In this document: one piece after another, positions 62,761 through 64,000 of the stretch
How the letters are laid out: every line of letters starts with the position of its first letter
Numbering within the stretch: position 1 is the stretch's first letter
DNA from: Clostridium sp.
GTDB lineage: Bacteria; Bacillota; Clostridia; Oscillospirales; Acutalibacteraceae
Reading direction: 5' to 3'
DNA: 64,000 nt
Assembly (NCBI GenBank): GCA_031272895.1
Contig: JAISSW010000007.1
Span: 1-64,000, forward strand
Notes under the pieces: generated by a model
Database searches by the model: none
Told to the model about the DNA's origin: nothing
Seen by the model: only the letters and a program-made list of their open reading frames with translations
Translations under genes and position numbers: made by a program

Positions 62761-64000
62761 ATGGAACTTTTGGAGTTAACAGCGCTGGAACTGAGCGCAA
62801 AAATCAGGGCGGGGGGATGCTCCGTCAGGGAGGCGCTCGACGCGGCGTACCGCGCAATTGAGCTGGAGGAGCCGCGCATACACGCCTTCGTCAGCCTGTG
62901 CAAGGAGCAGGCATACGCCAAGGCTCAGGCGCTGCAGGAACGGATAGACGCCGGCGAGGAGCTTTCAGCGCTTGCGGGCGTGCCGATTGCCGTTAAGGAC
63001 AACATCTGCACAAAGGGCGTGCGAACCACCTGCGGTTCCCTTATGCTGGAGGATTTTAACCCAAGCTATAACGCCCATGTTGTGGATTTGCTGGAGCAGG
63101 CCGGGCTTGTTGTTTTGGGCAAAACCAACATGGACGAGTTTGCCATGGGCAGCACCACGGAAACCTCCGCCCTGGCGGATACACGCAACCCCGCTGACCT
63201 TGAGCGTGTGCCGGGCGGTTCGTCCGGCGGCAGCGCGGCTGCGGTCGCCGCGGGCGAGGTTTGGCTTGCCCTTGGCAGCGATACCGGCGGCTCAATCCGC
63301 CAACCCAGCGCCTTTTGCGGGGTTACGGGGCTAAAGCCAACCTACGGCAGCGTGTCACGCTATGGCTTGGTGGCCTATGCCTCCAGCCTTGACCAAATCG
63401 GTCCCATAGGCAAAAACGCAGAGGACTGCGCGGCGCTTTACGCAATTCTTCGCGGCAAGGACCCGCGCGACGCAAGCTCTATGGAATGTGAACCGCCGGA
63501 GCTTGCGAGCATTGGGGAATACAGCCTTGAGGGTAAAAAAATCGGCATACCAAGGGAATTCTTCGGAGAGGGCCTGCAGGCGGAGGTTGAGAATAACGTC
63601 CGTGCCGCTGCGGAAAGGCTTGCTTCGCTTGGCGCAAGGCTCGAGGAGTTTGATTTGCCCATTGCCAAGTATGCCGTGCCCGCTTATTACATCATTGCCT
63701 GTGCGGAGGCGTGCAGCAACCTCAGCCGTTACGACGGAATAAAATACGGCTTCAGCGCCCCGGATTGCGAGGATTTGCGTTCGGTTTACATCAACAGCCG
63801 CTCACAGGGCTTTGGCATGGAGGTTAAGCGCAGGATTATGCTTGGCAACTTTGTGCTTTCCAGCGGATATTACGACAGCTATTACAAAAAGGCCCTGCAG
63901 GTCAAGCGCCTTGTACAGGACGGCTTTGCGGCGGCGTTTGAAAGCTTCGATATGGTTCTGGGTCCCGTTTACCCAACAACTGCGCTTAAGCGCGGCGAGG
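62761..64000 (+). CDS. gatA: Asp/Glu-tRNA amidotransferase subunit A, 3'-truncated by window end
   Basis: Glutaminase/amidase subunit of GatCAB. It opens at ATG 62761 after AAGGAGA and is open to base 64000; 413 of roughly 485 residues are visible. Amidase-signature catalytic triad: Lys in PIAVKDNICTKG, Ser in PGGSSGGSAAAVAAGE and Ser in LGSDTGGSIRQPSAFCG; SVSRYGLVAYASSLDQIGPIG follows. The C-terminus and gatB are presumably just beyond the window. Confidence 0.96.
   Translation, partial: MELLELTALELSAKIRAGGCSVREALDAAYRAIELEEPRIHAFVSLCKEQAYAKAQALQERIDAGEELSALAGVPIAVKDNICTKGVRTTCGSLMLEDFNPSYNAHVVDLLEQAGLVVLGKTNMDEFAMGSTTETSALADTRNPADLERVPGGSSGGSAAAVAAGEVWLALGSDTGGSIRQPSAFCGVTGLKPTYGSVSRYGLVAYASSLDQIGPIGKNAEDCAALYAILRGKDPRDASSMECEPPELASIGEYSLEGKKIGIPREFFGEGLQAEVENNVRAAAERLASLGARLEEFDLPIAKYAVPAYYIIACAEACSNLSRYDGIKYGFSAPDCEDLRSVYINSRSQGFGMEVKRRIMLGNFVLSSGYYDSYYKKALQVKRLVQDGFAAAFESFDMVLGPVYPTTALKRGE

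Overview
The window looks like a chromosomal stretch of a Bacillota (Firmicutes) bacterium, most likely class Clostridia, with moderately high GC. The support is gene content: DivIVA-like and DivIB/FtsQ proteins, a class B sortase, TepA, a lipoprotein-type oligopeptide transporter, a Cys-rich protein behind a sigma-K-like promoter, and both GSI and GSIII glutamine synthetases. I cannot name genus or species. Nearly every promoter I can read is a TTGACA/TTGCAA-like -35 and a TATAAT-like -10 separated by exactly 17 bp.

Layout. 1-1485: 3' part of a large serine recombinase, the end of an integrative element, then a terminator, a long hairpin and tRNA-Ser(GGA) (minus). 2060-6348: tepA, ksgA (apparently leaderless from a consensus promoter inside the tepA stop codon) and a Ca2+-type P-ATPase. 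6345-17448: one long branched-chain amino-acid operon, ilvB-ilvN-ilvC-ilvD-leuA-cimA-leuC-leuD-leuB, preceded by a leader that encodes a 30-residue Leu/Val/Ile-rich peptide and can fold into mutually exclusive antiterminator and terminator hairpins. With cimA present, isoleucine can be made from pyruvate through citramalate using LeuCDB. 17497-19844: convergent zinc/cadmium efflux ATPase with an ArsR/CadC-type sensor and a palindromic operator. 19909-20650: tRNA-Glu followed by three degenerate copies of a repeat of about 190-250 bp.

20716-28006 (minus): a DivIVA-like protein; a tight six-gene envelope operon (ftsQ/divIB, a 587-residue membrane protein carrying SGAT motifs, a TPR membrane protein, a small membrane protein, apbE flavin transferase, a NusG-domain-II protein); and cysE. 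28176-30392: membrane-anchored metallophosphatase and prfA. 30468-37735 (minus): oppABCDF with an unusually large OppA and an OppC carrying about 240 extra extracytoplasmic residues. 38015-41512 (minus): a 146-residue protein with 28 cysteines built around a SpaA/Cna-B-like domain, a sortase B with a long Pro-rich cytoplasmic tail, and cinA. 41720-48945 (plus): dgt, dnaG, rpoD, rel and a MinD-like ATPase (replication, transcription and stringent response).

48923-58672 (minus): CorC/CNNM-type membrane protein, ychF, rplM-rpsI, a GH31 glycosidase, glpK, glnA (GSI) and a GtrA-like membrane protein. 58802-61709: rnhA, a solitary 5S rRNA with its own consensus promoter and terminator, and divergently glnN (GSIII) with a terminator-like hairpin at the very start of its transcript. 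61863-64000: gatC, a YcxB-like membrane protein, and gatA (cut by the window end).

The best candidates for something undescribed are the ribosome-mediated type attenuator of the ilv-leu operon (Firmicutes normally use T-boxes for this), the Cys-crosslinkable SpaA-like protein, and the possible flavinylation module in the ftsQ-apbE operon.
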